Shown in pieces: positions 56,576 to 64,000 of a DNA stretch of 64,000 nt. The number at the start of each line of letters is the position of its first letter. The stretch's first letter is position 1. A program made the translations under genes and the position numbers. The stretch is from Pseudomonas sp. 7SR1 (GTDB lineage Bacteria; Pseudomonadota; Gammaproteobacteria; Pseudomonadales; Pseudomonadaceae): assembly GCF_900156465.1 (NCBI RefSeq), contig NZ_LT707064.1, forward strand, positions 434,001-498,000, read 5' to 3'. The notes under the pieces were generated by a model that saw only the letters and a list, made by a program, of their open reading frames with translations, ran no database searches and was not told the DNA's origin.

Positions 56576-58483
56576 ATGCTGCCGTCCAGTCCCGACACGT
56601 CCCCTGCCCTGCCTCCTGTCCTGGTCGGCCCGCTGCTGCGGCGGTTGGAACCCACGCGGCTGGTGATGTGGCTGGTGGGAACACGTCCGTTGGCATTGAC
56701 GCTGCGTGTGGATGGCCTGGGCGACCTTGCGCTGGATGCATCGCGCTGCACGGTGGTGCCGGTGGGACAGCAAGCGTTCGTGCACCTGATCGATGTGCGC
56801 CTCCAAGCCCCCCTGCCCCAGGACGTGGCGATCGAATACGACCTGCTGGTGGATGGATCGCCCATCGCCGAATGGGCGCCGCATCTGCTGTACGGCCAGG
56901 CGCAATGCCCGAGTTTCGTGCTGCATTCGCGCATCGGGCAGCTGGTCCATGGCTCGTGCCGCAAACCGCATCATTACGCCAACGACGGCTTGCTGTGTGT
57001 CGACCGACTGTTGGAGCAGGCCCCGGAACAGCGGCCGGCGCTGTTGATGATGAGCGGCGACCAGGTCTACGCCGATGACGTCGCCGGGCCGATGTTGCGG
57101 GCCATTCATGCGCTGATCGAGCGCCTGGGACTGTTCGAGGAATGCCTGGACGGCGCGGTGGTGGAAGACAGCGCCAAGCTCTATCGACACCCGGCCAGCT
57201 ATTATCATCGCGCCGATCTGCTGCCGGCGCTGGAGAGCAACGAAACCCTGCGCGAGCGCTTCTTCGGCGGCGCGCGCAAGCCGATCTTCACCAGCAGCAG
57301 CGCCGATAATCACCTGGTGACGTTCGCCGAAGTCATGGCGATGTATCTGCTGGTCTGGTCACCGGTGCCATGGACCCTGGTCGACCCGCAGCCACCGGAG
57401 CTGACCGCCGAACGGCGCCAGCGCTACGACCTGGAACAGCAACGCATCGATGGCTTCAAGGCCGGACTGGGCGGTGTGGCACGGGTGTTCGCACACCTGT
57501 CGTGCCTGATGATCTTCGACGATCACGACATCACCGACGACTGGAACCTGTCCGCACAATGGGAGGAAACGGCCTACGGCCATCCGTTCTCCAAGCGCAT
57601 CATCGGCAACGCGCTGATCGCCTACCTGCTCTGCCAGGGCTGGGGCAACAACCCGGACGCGTTCGAGGAGGTGATCCGGCACACCGTGGCCCTGGGCGAG
57701 ACCGCCCGGGACCGCTACCTCGACAGCGAGCCCCAGGACAAACTGATCGACAGGCTGCTGGGTTTCCAGCAGTGGCATTACGTGCTGCCCAGCAGCCCGG
57801 CCCTGGTGGTCCTCGACACCCGCACCCGCCGCTGGCGCAGCGAGCGCAACCTCAGGCACCCCTCGGGCTTGCTGGATTGGGAGGCCCTGAGCGAACTGCA
57901 GCAGGAGTTGCTGGACCATCCCTCGGCCATCATCGTCTCGCCGGCACCGATCTTCGGGGTGAAGCTGATCGAAACCGTGCAGCGGGTGTTCAGCTGGTGC
58001 GGCTATCCGCTGCTGGTGGACGCCGAGAACTGGATGGCCCATCGCGGGGCGGCCCAGGTGATCCTGAATATTTTCCGACACTCACGCACACCCGGTAACT
58101 ACGTGGTGCTGTCGGGGGATGTGCATTATTCCTTCGTCTATGAAGTGCTGATTCCGCACCGCAAGGGCGGCCCGCGGATCTGGCAGGTCACCAGCAGCGG
58201 CATCAAGAATGAATTTCCGCCGAGGCTGCTGGAATGGTTCGACCGCCTGAACCGCTGGCTCTACTCGCCTCGCTCGCCCCTGAACTGGTTCACCCAGCGC
58301 CGACGCATGCGCATCATTCCCCACACCCCGGAACATGCCGAGGCCGGGGAGCGCTTGTGGAACTCGGCGGGGATTGGCCAGGTGTTCTTCAACGAACAGG
58401 GGCAACCGGCCCGGATCTACCAGCACAACGCCAACGGCGCACCGCCGACGCGGATGCTGACACCACAATCGCCTCCGGACTGA
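56576..58483 (+). CDS. PhoD-like metallophosphatase (alkaline phosphatase D family)
   Basis: This 635-residue protein has a PhoD-like metallophosphatase core (about 125-540) with LLMMSGDQVYADDVAGPM, LMIFDDHDITDDWNLSAQW and YVVLSGDVHYSFVYEVLIP as metal-binding segments. It has no signal peptide, unlike classical secreted PhoD, so it is probably cytoplasmic. An N-terminal beta domain (about 10-110) precedes the core. It stands alone upstream of a strong hairpin. Confidence 0.9.
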   Translation: MLPSSPDTSPALPPVLVGPLLRRLEPTRLVMWLVGTRPLALTLRVDGLGDLALDASRCTVVPVGQQAFVHLIDVRLQAPLPQDVAIEYDLLVDGSPIAEWAPHLLYGQAQCPSFVLHSRIGQLVHGSCRKPHHYANDGLLCVDRLLEQAPEQRPALLMMSGDQVYADDVAGPMLRAIHALIERLGLFEECLDGAVVEDSAKLYRHPASYYHRADLLPALESNETLRERFFGGARKPIFTSSSADNHLVTFAEVMAMYLLVWSPVPWTLVDPQPPELTAERRQRYDLEQQRIDGFKAGLGGVARVFAHLSCLMIFDDHDITDDWNLSAQWEETAYGHPFSKRIIGNALIAYLLCQGWGNNPDAFEEVIRHTVALGETARDRYLDSEPQDKLIDRLLGFQQWHYVLPSSPALVVLDTRTRRWRSERNLRHPSGLLDWEALSELQQELLDHPSAIIVSPAPIFGVKLIETVQRVFSWCGYPLLVDAENWMAHRGAAQVILNIFRHSRTPGNYVVLSGDVHYSFVYEVLIPHRKGGPRIWQVTSSGIKNEFPPRLLEWFDRLNRWLYSPRSPLNWFTQRRRMRIIPHTPEHAEAGERLWNSAGIGQVFFNEQGQPARIYQHNANGAPPTRMLTPQSPPD

Positions 58484-58537
58484 GGCTGGAAAGCGTCGCC
58501 TCCCGGTCCGCGTCGGCATCGGTGCCGTCGACAAATC

Positions 58538-58566
58538 CGCTTTCGCGGGCAAGACCGCGCCCACAG
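58538..58566. repeat. REP-like element
   Basis: TTTCGCGGGCAAGACCGCGC (58541-58560) is a further diverged REP palindrome, between the phosphatase gene and the bidirectional terminator. Confidence 0.6.
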
Positions 58567-58615
58567 GTTGGGTGATGAGCACAGCTCGGGACCGGATGGA
58601 AACGAGGCCATGAAA

Positions 58616-58651
58616 AAAACGGGGGGCCATGTTTGCATGGCCCCCCGTTTT
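58616..58651. terminator. Bidirectional terminator
   Basis: AAAACGGGGGGCCATG, loop TTTG and CATGGCCCCCCGTTTT form a perfect 16-bp hairpin between the convergent phosphatase and OmpA-family genes, with T runs on both strands. Confidence 0.92.
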
Positions 58652-58667
58652 CATCCACTGCCGGCAA

Positions 58668-59402
58668 TCAAGGGTATTGCTGGTAAGTCTGCCCCTGCTG
58701 TTGCGGAGCCTGATACTGCTGGCCAGGGATCGCCTTGAGGTTCACCTCGACGCGACGGTTCTGGGCACGGCCGTTGACGTCGGCGTTGCTGGCGACCGGG
58801 TTGTCCGGGCCGGCGCCACGAGCACTCAGGTTGGCACTGCTCACCCCTTGGGAAGTGAGGTAGGTGGCGACGCTTTGCGCACGACGCTGGGACAGGTCCA
58901 TGTTGTGCTGGCGGCTACCGGTGCTGTCGGTATAGCCCACGATCTCGATCTGGTTCTGGTTGAACTCCTTGAGGGAGTTGGCCAGGTTATTCAGCGGCTG
59001 GTAGAAGCTGGGCGCGATGTTGGCCGAATCGGTGGCGAAGGTGATGTTGCCCGGCATGATCAACTTGATCTGGTCACCCTGGCGCTGCACTTCCACGCCG
59101 GTATTGGCCATGCTGGCCCGCAGTTTCTTTTCCTGCTGGTCGGCGTAGTACCCGTAGCCGGCGGCGGAAGCACCCACGACTGCGGCGCCGATCAGCGCCC
59201 CTTTGCCACGGTTATCGTGACCGATGGCTGCACCGGCCAAGGCACCGGCCAGGGCGCCGAGGCCGCCGTACTTGGCCGTCTTGCTCATCCCTGAGGACTC
59301 AGTGGAAGCCTGGCCCTGGTTGTCATAAGGATTAGGCGACGCGCAGCCGGACAACAGGGCCACGGCGGTAGCGACAACGATCAAGCGACGCGAGGTGAAC
59401 AT
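58668..59402 (-). CDS. OmpA-family lipoprotein (YiaD-like)
   Basis: This 244-residue protein has a lipoprotein signal (MFTSRRLIVVATAVALLSGC), a glycine-zipper region (about 45-85, GGLGALAGALAGAAIGHDNR and GALIGAAVVGASAAGYGYYA) and a C-terminal OmpA peptidoglycan-binding domain (about 110-225, VGYTDSTGSRQHNMDLSQRR, GPDNPVASNADVNGRAQNRR). The ATG at 59402 has AGGAG about 9 bases upstream. The C-tail is Gln/Tyr-rich. It should anchor the outer membrane to peptidoglycan. Confidence 0.92.
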   Translation of the reverse strand: MFTSRRLIVVATAVALLSGCASPNPYDNQGQASTESSGMSKTAKYGGLGALAGALAGAAIGHDNRGKGALIGAAVVGASAAGYGYYADQQEKKLRASMANTGVEVQRQGDQIKLIMPGNITFATDSANIAPSFYQPLNNLANSLKEFNQNQIEIVGYTDSTGSRQHNMDLSQRRAQSVATYLTSQGVSSANLSARGAGPDNPVASNADVNGRAQNRRVEVNLKAIPGQQYQAPQQQGQTYQQYP

Positions 59403-59544
59403 GGGGACAAGCTCCTGGTTTTTCAGTCTGATGTGCCAGGGCATGGGCAATCGACTCTGGCTGGCGTTGGAACGCGGCAAAGGTTGAAAATTCCGTGCAG
59501 TGGCGAAGGTTTACCAAGAACTTACAAATCGAAAGGGCCCCCCT

Positions 59545-59997
59545 TCAAGCCTTGGCCACGCGACGGCGATGGCAATCGCCCGCCTCGAGTTTCCTGCCAT
59601 CGAGCGAACGAACCTCGAGCAACGCCACCGGCTCGTCCCGCTCATTGTCCAGCAGCACCGAGTACGTTTCCCCGGCCTTGAACAAATGTCGCTCACCCCA
59701 CTGGCGCAGGGAAACCACGATGGGGAATACCTCGCGCCCCTTTTGCGTCAGTACATATTCCTTGTAGGCGCTGCCATCGGAGGCAGGCCTCGTCTCCAGC
59801 ACCCCCACCTCCACCAGCGCCTTGAGGCGCGAAGCGAGGATGTTCTTCGCCAGCCCGAGGTTCTTCTGGAATTCACTGAACCTGCGCACGTCGTCGAATG
59901 CGTCGCGAACGATCAGCAGCGACCAGCGATCCCCAATGACCTCCACCGCCCGGGCCACCGGACATTCATGGCTGCCTGTCCCTGTCTGCTGCGTCAT
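59545..59997 (-). CDS. HxlR-family transcriptional regulator
   Basis: This 150-residue winged-HTH regulator has the HxlR signature with the N-terminal Cys in GSHECPVARAVEVIGDRWSL and the recognition region FSEFQKNLGLAKNILASRLK. HxlR proteins often sense aldehydes, quinones or oxidants through that Cys. It is divergent from the MFS transporter gene with about 100 bases between, and probably represses it. The ATG at 59997 matches the domain start. Confidence 0.93.
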   Translation of the reverse strand: MTQQTGTGSHECPVARAVEVIGDRWSLLIVRDAFDDVRRFSEFQKNLGLAKNILASRLKALVEVGVLETRPASDGSAYKEYVLTQKGREVFPIVVSLRQWGERHLFKAGETYSVLLDNERDEPVALLEVRSLDGRKLEAGDCHRRRVAKA

Positions 59998-60030
59998 CTG
60001 AATCACTCCCGCCGGAAAAACTGGTTGCAG

Positions 60031-60087
60031 ATTAAAACCTGAACAGTTAGAAATCAAACAAGTGGTTTCAAATCAAAACCTGAATCT
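60031..60087. promoter_or_regulatory. Possible HxlR operator repeats
   Basis: ATTAAAACCTGAACAG (60031-60046) and ATCAAAACCTGAATCT (60072-60087) are direct repeats spaced 41 bases, and GAAATCAAAC and GTGGTTTC between them make a partial inverted repeat. They fill the HxlR/MFS intergenic region. Confidence 0.5.
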
Positions 60088-60101
60088 GCCAAGGAAGCAC
60101 C

Positions 60102-61334
60102 ATGACGTCACATGATTCCACCTTCCCCCAGTCGGACCGGACAACCGCTCCCGGGCTCACCCGGGGGCTGACGCTGCTGTTCTCCCTGGCCTGCGCCCTG
60201 GCCGTGGCGAATGTCTACTTCGTCCAGCCGTTGCTCGACTCCATCACCCAGGATCTGCGGATCGCCCCTGGCTTGGTCGGCACCGTGGTGACCGCTACCC
60301 AGGCCGGCTACGCCGTGGGCCTGGTGTTCATCGTTGCCTTGGGGGACCGGGTCAACCGCAAGCACTTGATGGTCTGCCAGACGCTGCTATCGGCCGTGGC
60401 GCTCGCTGTCGCCGGCTGCGCCAGGCAATGGCCGGTGCTGTTGGGTGCGATGGTCATGGTGGGGATGCTGGCGGTGCTGGTCCAGGTCATCGTCGCCTAT
60501 GTCGCCGCCCTTGCCTCGCCGCAACAGCGCGGCCGGGCCGTGGGGTCGGTCACCAGCGGCGTGGTGGTGGGCATTCTGCTGGCCCGTCTGGTGTCGGGGG
60601 GCATTGCCGACCTGGCGGGATGGCGCACGGCGTATTTCGTTTCGGCGGGACTGATGCTGACCCTGTGCGTCGTGCTCGCCAGGGCGGTCCCGGCGATCAG
60701 CACACCCAGGCCCGACATGTCCTATGTGAGGTTGATCGGCTCGTTGTTCGCACTGTTCGTCACGGAACGCACCCTGCGGACCCGGGGCCTGCTGGCCTTG
60801 TTGATCTTCGCCGCATTCAGTGTGTTATGGACCGCGATGGTGTTGCCTCTCAGCGCCGCGCCGCTGTCGTTGTCCCATACCCAGATCGGCCTGTTCGGCC
60901 TGGCCGGCGTGGCCGGTGCCCTGGCCGCCTCGAACGCCGGACGCTGGGCCGACCGGGGACTGAGCCGACGCACCACGGGCATTGCCCTGGCCTTGCTGAC
61001 GCTGTCGTGGCTGCCCACGGCCTTCCTCCAGGTGTCATGGCTGGCATTGATTGCCGGGGTGATCATGCTGGATTTCGCCGTTCAGGCCGTGCACGTGACC
61101 AACCAGAGCCTCATCTTCGCCGCCCGCCCCGATGCACAGAGTCGCCTGGTGGGCGCGTACATGTGCTTCTACTCCCTCGGCAGCGCAGTGGGCGCCAGCG
61201 CCGCGACCCAGGTCTATGCCCGGTGGGGCTGGGGCGCGGTCTGCCTGTTGGGCGCGCTGATCAGTGCGACGGCCCTCGCCTGGTGGGCCTGGACTGACCT
61301 CAGGCCTGCGCGAGCACCCGGCTCACGCCCCTGA
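60102..61334 (+). CDS. MFS transporter, probable drug/metabolite efflux
   Basis: This 410-residue major facilitator protein has 12 predicted membrane helices. The loop 2-3 motif is seen in [20 protein letters not shown] and a related [20 protein letters not shown] after helix 8. It is divergent from the HxlR regulator, a common arrangement for inducible efflux. The substrate is unknown. Its 3' end overlaps the convergent aminotransferase gene by 35 bases. Confidence 0.9.
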   Translation: MTSHDSTFPQSDRTTAPGLTRGLTLLFSLACALAVANVYFVQPLLDSITQDLRIAPGLVGTVVTATQAGYAVGLVFIVALGDRVNRKHLMVCQTLLSAVALAVAGCARQWPVLLGAMVMVGMLAVLVQVIVAYVAALASPQQRGRAVGSVTSGVVVGILLARLVSGGIADLAGWRTAYFVSAGLMLTLCVVLARAVPAISTPRPDMSYVRLIGSLFALFVTERTLRTRGLLALLIFAAFSVLWTAMVLPLSAAPLSLSHTQIGLFGLAGVAGALAASNAGRWADRGLSRRTTGIALALLTLSWLPTAFLQVSWLALIAGVIMLDFAVQAVHVTNQSLIFAARPDAQSRLVGAYMCFYSLGSAVGASAATQVYARWGWGAVCLLGALISATALAWWAWTDLRPARAPGSRP

Positions 61335-62475
61335 CGATCATTTCCACTTCCCGCTCGTCGACCGTCAACGGCGGCAGCAGGCGGATGACCTTGCCCCGGG
61401 TGACGTTGATCAGCAGGCCGTGGTCCCGGGCGGCGCAGAGGGCCAGGTCGCGGACCGGCTGCTTGAGTTCGATGCCGATCATCAGGCCCCGACCGCGAAT
61501 CGCCAGCACGTTCGGGTTGTCCGCCAGTTCCGCCCGCAACCGGGTCAGCAACCGATCGCCCTGGACGCCGGCATTGTCCACCAGGCCTTGCTCTTCGATG
61601 ATATCCAGCACCGTGCAACCGACCCGACAGGCCAGGGGGTTGCCACCAAAGGTACTGCCATGGCTGCCGGGGGTGAACAGTTCGGCCGCCTTGCCCCGGG
61701 CCAGGCAGGCTCCGATGGGCACTCCATTGCCCAGGCCCTTTGCGAGGGTCATGACGTCCGGCACGATGCCCTCGTGCTGGAACGCGAACCACTGGCCGGT
61801 ACGGCCGATGCCCGTCTGGATCTCATCGAGCATCAACAACCAGGCCCGGCGGCTGCACAACTGCCGCAACGCCTTGAGGTAGCCCGGCGGCGCGAGCTGC
61901 ACACCGCTTTCGCCCTGGATCGGCTCCACCAGTATCGCGACGATGCGTTCGCCGTGGGCTTGCTGGAGTTTTTCCAGGGCCTGTAGATCACCGAACGGCA
62001 CCTTGATGAAATCCCCCGGCAAGCGGTTGAAACCCAACCGTACCGCCGGGCCATCGCTGGCGGACAGCGTGCCTAGCGTGCGCCCATGGAAAGCGTTCTC
62101 CATGACCACCACCAGCGGCTGCTCGATGCCTTTGTGCCAGCCATACAGGCGCGCCAGTTTCAACGCGGTTTCGTTGGCCTCGGCCCCCGAGTTGTTGAAA
62201 AACACCCGCTCCAGGCCGGAGAGCTGCGTGAGCCTGAGCGCCAGCCGCTGCTGCCAGTCGATGCTGTACAGGTTGGAGGTGTGCAGCAGCAGGCCGGCCT
62301 GCTCGCTGATGGCAGCCACCAGCCGGGGATGGGAGTGCCCGACATTGGTCACCGCCACGCCGGCCACGGCGTCGAGGTACTCGCGACCGTCCTGGTCCCA
62401 CAGGCGCGTACCCAACCCGTGGGAAAAATTCAGCGCCAGGGGTTGGTAGGTGCTCATCAGGCAGTCGGCAGTCAT
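61300..62475 (-). CDS. Acetylornithine-type class III aminotransferase
   Basis: This 391-residue PLP enzyme resembles ArgD: the cofactor lysine lies in [20 protein letters not shown], with [35 protein letters not shown] and [18 protein letters not shown]. The ATG at 62475 matches the family N-terminus ([20 protein letters not shown]). A second argD-like copy is common in pseudomonads, so this one may act in a catabolic route. It is divergent from a LysR gene. Confidence 0.88.
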   Translation of the reverse strand: MTADCLMSTYQPLALNFSHGLGTRLWDQDGREYLDAVAGVAVTNVGHSHPRLVAAISEQAGLLLHTSNLYSIDWQQRLALRLTQLSGLERVFFNNSGAEANETALKLARLYGWHKGIEQPLVVVMENAFHGRTLGTLSASDGPAVRLGFNRLPGDFIKVPFGDLQALEKLQQAHGERIVAILVEPIQGESGVQLAPPGYLKALRQLCSRRAWLLMLDEIQTGIGRTGQWFAFQHEGIVPDVMTLAKGLGNGVPIGACLARGKAAELFTPGSHGSTFGGNPLACRVGCTVLDIIEEQGLVDNAGVQGDRLLTRLRAELADNPNVLAIRGRGLMIGIELKQPVRDLALCAARDHGLLINVTRGKVIRLLPPLTVDEREVEMIVRGVSRVLAQA

Positions 62476-62574
62476 GACATCGGGCTCCATCAGGGTGGTT
62501 TTTTCCAGTATGGTTAGCCACCCTTGATGGATAAACGCCGCTTTACTTCATTCATTTAAAAGCAGGAATTGATA

Positions 62575-63501
62575 ATGGACCTGTTCCAGGCCATGAACGT
62601 CTACGTCAAGGTGGTGGAGGCCGGCAGCCTGACCGCCGCGGCCCAGGCGTGCGAGATGTCCACTACCATGGTGGGCAATCACCTTCGCGCACTGGAGCAA
62701 CGTCTCGGTGTGCGGCTGATCAATCGTACGACCCGTCGCCAGCGACTGACCGAATTCGGCTCGACCTACTATCAGCGTTGCCTGGAAGTGCTGGGGCTGG
62801 TGGCCGATTCCGAGCGCCTGGCCGAGCAGACCCAAGGCGAGCCCACTGGCACCCTGCGCATCACGGCGCCGCTGACCTTCGGCACCGAACGCCTCGCCCC
62901 GGCGCTGGCGCAGTTCAGCCAGCGCTGCCCCCAGGTCAAGCTGGACGTGGTACTGACCAACCAGCGCCTGGACCTGCTCGACCATGGCTTCGACGTCGCC
63001 ATTCGCCTGGGCCTGCCGGATCCCAAGCTGATCGCCCGACCGTTGATGGACTACACCCTGACCATCTGCGCCTCCAGGGCCTACCTGGCACGCCGTGGCA
63101 CCCCGCGACAACCGGCCGACCTGCAACAGCACGACTGCCTGTCCTTCGCCTACTCCGCCGGGGACGAGTGGCGCTTCGCCCAGGACCACTGGCCCATCAA
63201 CGGTCCGGAGGGGGAAATCAAGGTGCCGGTCAACGGACCGATGCTGATCAACAGCTCCTCGGGCCTGCACCGCGCCGCCCTGGCCGGCATGGGCGTGGTG
63301 ATGCTGCCCGATGCGCTGGTGGAACAGGACTTGAAGGACGGGCATCTGGTGGCTCTGCTGCAGGACTACCAACTGCCCCATCGGCCGATGAACCTGATTT
63401 ACGCCCAGGACCGCTACCGCTTGCCCAAGCTGCGCAGTTTCGTGGAGTTTGCGTTGGAGAAATGGGCAAGATCTGCTGACGAGACGAAAAGTAGCCTTTA
63501 A
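62575..63501 (+). CDS. LysR-family transcriptional regulator
   Basis: This 308-residue regulator has the LysR HTH (MDLFQAMNVYVKVVEAGSLT, MSTTMVGNHLRALEQRLGVR) and effector domain (about 90-290). AGGA lies seven bases before the ATG. It is divergent from the ArgD-like aminotransferase gene and likely regulates it. Its stop codon lies within the first of two palindromes before the next gene. Confidence 0.93.
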   Translation: MDLFQAMNVYVKVVEAGSLTAAAQACEMSTTMVGNHLRALEQRLGVRLINRTTRRQRLTEFGSTYYQRCLEVLGLVADSERLAEQTQGEPTGTLRITAPLTFGTERLAPALAQFSQRCPQVKLDVVLTNQRLDLLDHGFDVAIRLGLPDPKLIARPLMDYTLTICASRAYLARRGTPRQPADLQQHDCLSFAYSAGDEWRFAQDHWPINGPEGEIKVPVNGPMLINSSSGLHRAALAGMGVVMLPDALVEQDLKDGHLVALLQDYQLPHRPMNLIYAQDRYRLPKLRSFVEFALEKWARSADETKSSL

Positions 63502-63536
63502 AGGCTACTATTGAAGAAGTAGCCTTTAAAGGCTAC
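63491..63536. promoter_or_regulatory. Two identical perfect 18-bp palindromes
   Basis: GTAGCCTTTAAAGGCTAC occurs at 63491-63508 and again at 63519-63536, 28 bases apart start to start. The first overlaps the LysR stop codon. They lie 31 bases before the SatD-like start and look like a tandem operator or promoter control site for it. Confidence 0.75.
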
Positions 63537-63567
63537 GTTACGGCATCCCATGACAGGATTAAGTGCA

Positions 63568-64000
63568 ATGAAGCTAGAGGCGGTCTTGACCGGCGACCTG
63601 ATCCACTCGCAAAGCGCAGGGGATACGCTCGCCTACATCTCTGGCTTGAAAGCCGTGCTCAAGCAATTGGAAAAACGCTACAAGGCAAAAGCGGAAACCT
63701 TTCGCGGCGACGGTTTCCAGCTTTCGCTGGATCGGCCCGAACAGGCTCTTCACTGCGCCATTGCTCTGCGGGCAGCCCTGGTTGCAGCCAGCCCCGAAGG
63801 AGAGCGCTGGGATGCGCGGATCGCCGTAGGCATCGGTTCCGCGCAGCAATCGCAGACCTACCGCGAAGCCTTCGTCTTGTCCGGCCAAGGACTCGACAAT
63901 ATGAAGAAAAACACCCTGGCGATATTCAGCAACCATCAGGCATTCCAGGAACGTACAGAACTGCTGACAGAGTTCGTCGCCGCCATCCTTGAGCAGTGGA
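63568..64000 (+). CDS. SatD-like protein, 3' part beyond the window
   Basis: The frame from ATG at 63568 stays open for 144 codons to the window edge. It begins MKLEAVLTGDLIHSQSAGDT, with FRGDGFQLSLDRPEQALHCA (about 45-64) and RIAVGIGSAQQSQ. The first Asp (about 10) after a beta strand and the GDG hairpin (Asp about 48) resemble the metal-binding pattern of class III nucleotidyl cyclases. SatD-type proteins are uncharacterised. Homologues often carry a C-terminal HTH; that part is outside the window, so this is not shown here. Confidence 0.6.
   Translation, partial: MKLEAVLTGDLIHSQSAGDTLAYISGLKAVLKQLEKRYKAKAETFRGDGFQLSLDRPEQALHCAIALRAALVAASPEGERWDARIAVGIGSAQQSQTYREAFVLSGQGLDNMKKNTLAIFSNHQAFQERTELLTEFVAAILEQW

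Overview
The window is chromosomal DNA from a Pseudomonas, most likely of the P. fluorescens group. The reasons are the gene order (xseA, leuA, the isc cluster joined to ndk-rlmN-pilF-rodZ-ispG-hisS-yfgM-bamB-der, secDF-yajC-tgt-queA), the high-GC codon use, and the scattered REP-type palindromes of the GGGAGCGAGCTTGCTCGC kind. These assignments come from reading the sequence and from knowledge of the families; no database search was run.

Region 1 (1-32.5 kb) is core genome. It holds a TauE/SafE permease, xseA, an M23 peptidase, leuA with a leucine-rich leader ORF, a methionine/glutamine-type aminotransferase overlapped by an omega-amidase, and then a minus-strand series from iscR (23.0 kb) down to der (8.1 kb). 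That series covers Fe-S cluster assembly, NDP kinase, an Fe-S-dependent RNA methyltransferase (RlmN), pilus and cell-shape factors, isoprenoid synthesis (the Fe-S enzyme IspG), HisRS, outer-membrane assembly (BamB, YfgM) and ribosome assembly (Der). An IscR type-1-like operator overlies the iscR promoter. cysE, trmJ and the divergent suhB follow, then queA-tgt-yajC-secD-secF on the minus strand and a tRNA-Leu(CAA) with a clear promoter and terminator.

Region 2 (32.5-44.3 kb) is accessory. An AT-richer LysR/TauE pair abuts an AraC-type regulator that looks truncated at its C-terminus. Then come a sterol-desaturase-like di-iron membrane protein coupled to an FMN reductase, a 177-bp MITE-like element with CTAG ends, an AraC regulator divergent from a secreted protein of unknown function, an XRE-cupin regulator with a palindromic operator in front of a class II aldolase and DapA-family pair, and a DUF2024/Rof pair.

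Region 3 (44.3-51.2 kb) holds a PAS-GGDEF diguanylate cyclase and a tightly coupled signalling and uptake operon: a REC-AraC response regulator, a 7TMR-DISM hybrid histidine kinase and a TonB-dependent receptor.

Region 4 (51.2-64 kb) holds small accessory genes: a three-helix membrane protein, DUF4256, an orphan protein with a PD-(D/E)xK nuclease-like core resembling polymorphic-toxin nucleases, DUF488, a PH-like protein, an orphan TRAP substrate-binding protein, a PhoD-like phosphatase, an OmpA-family lipoprotein, an HxlR/MFS pair and an ArgD-like aminotransferase with a divergent LysR. At the right edge, two identical 18-bp perfect palindromes precede a truncated SatD-like gene whose motifs resemble nucleotide cyclases. 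The candidates I find most worth following are the SatD-like gene with its palindromes, the orphan nuclease-like protein, the receptor/kinase/regulator trio and the leuA leader.
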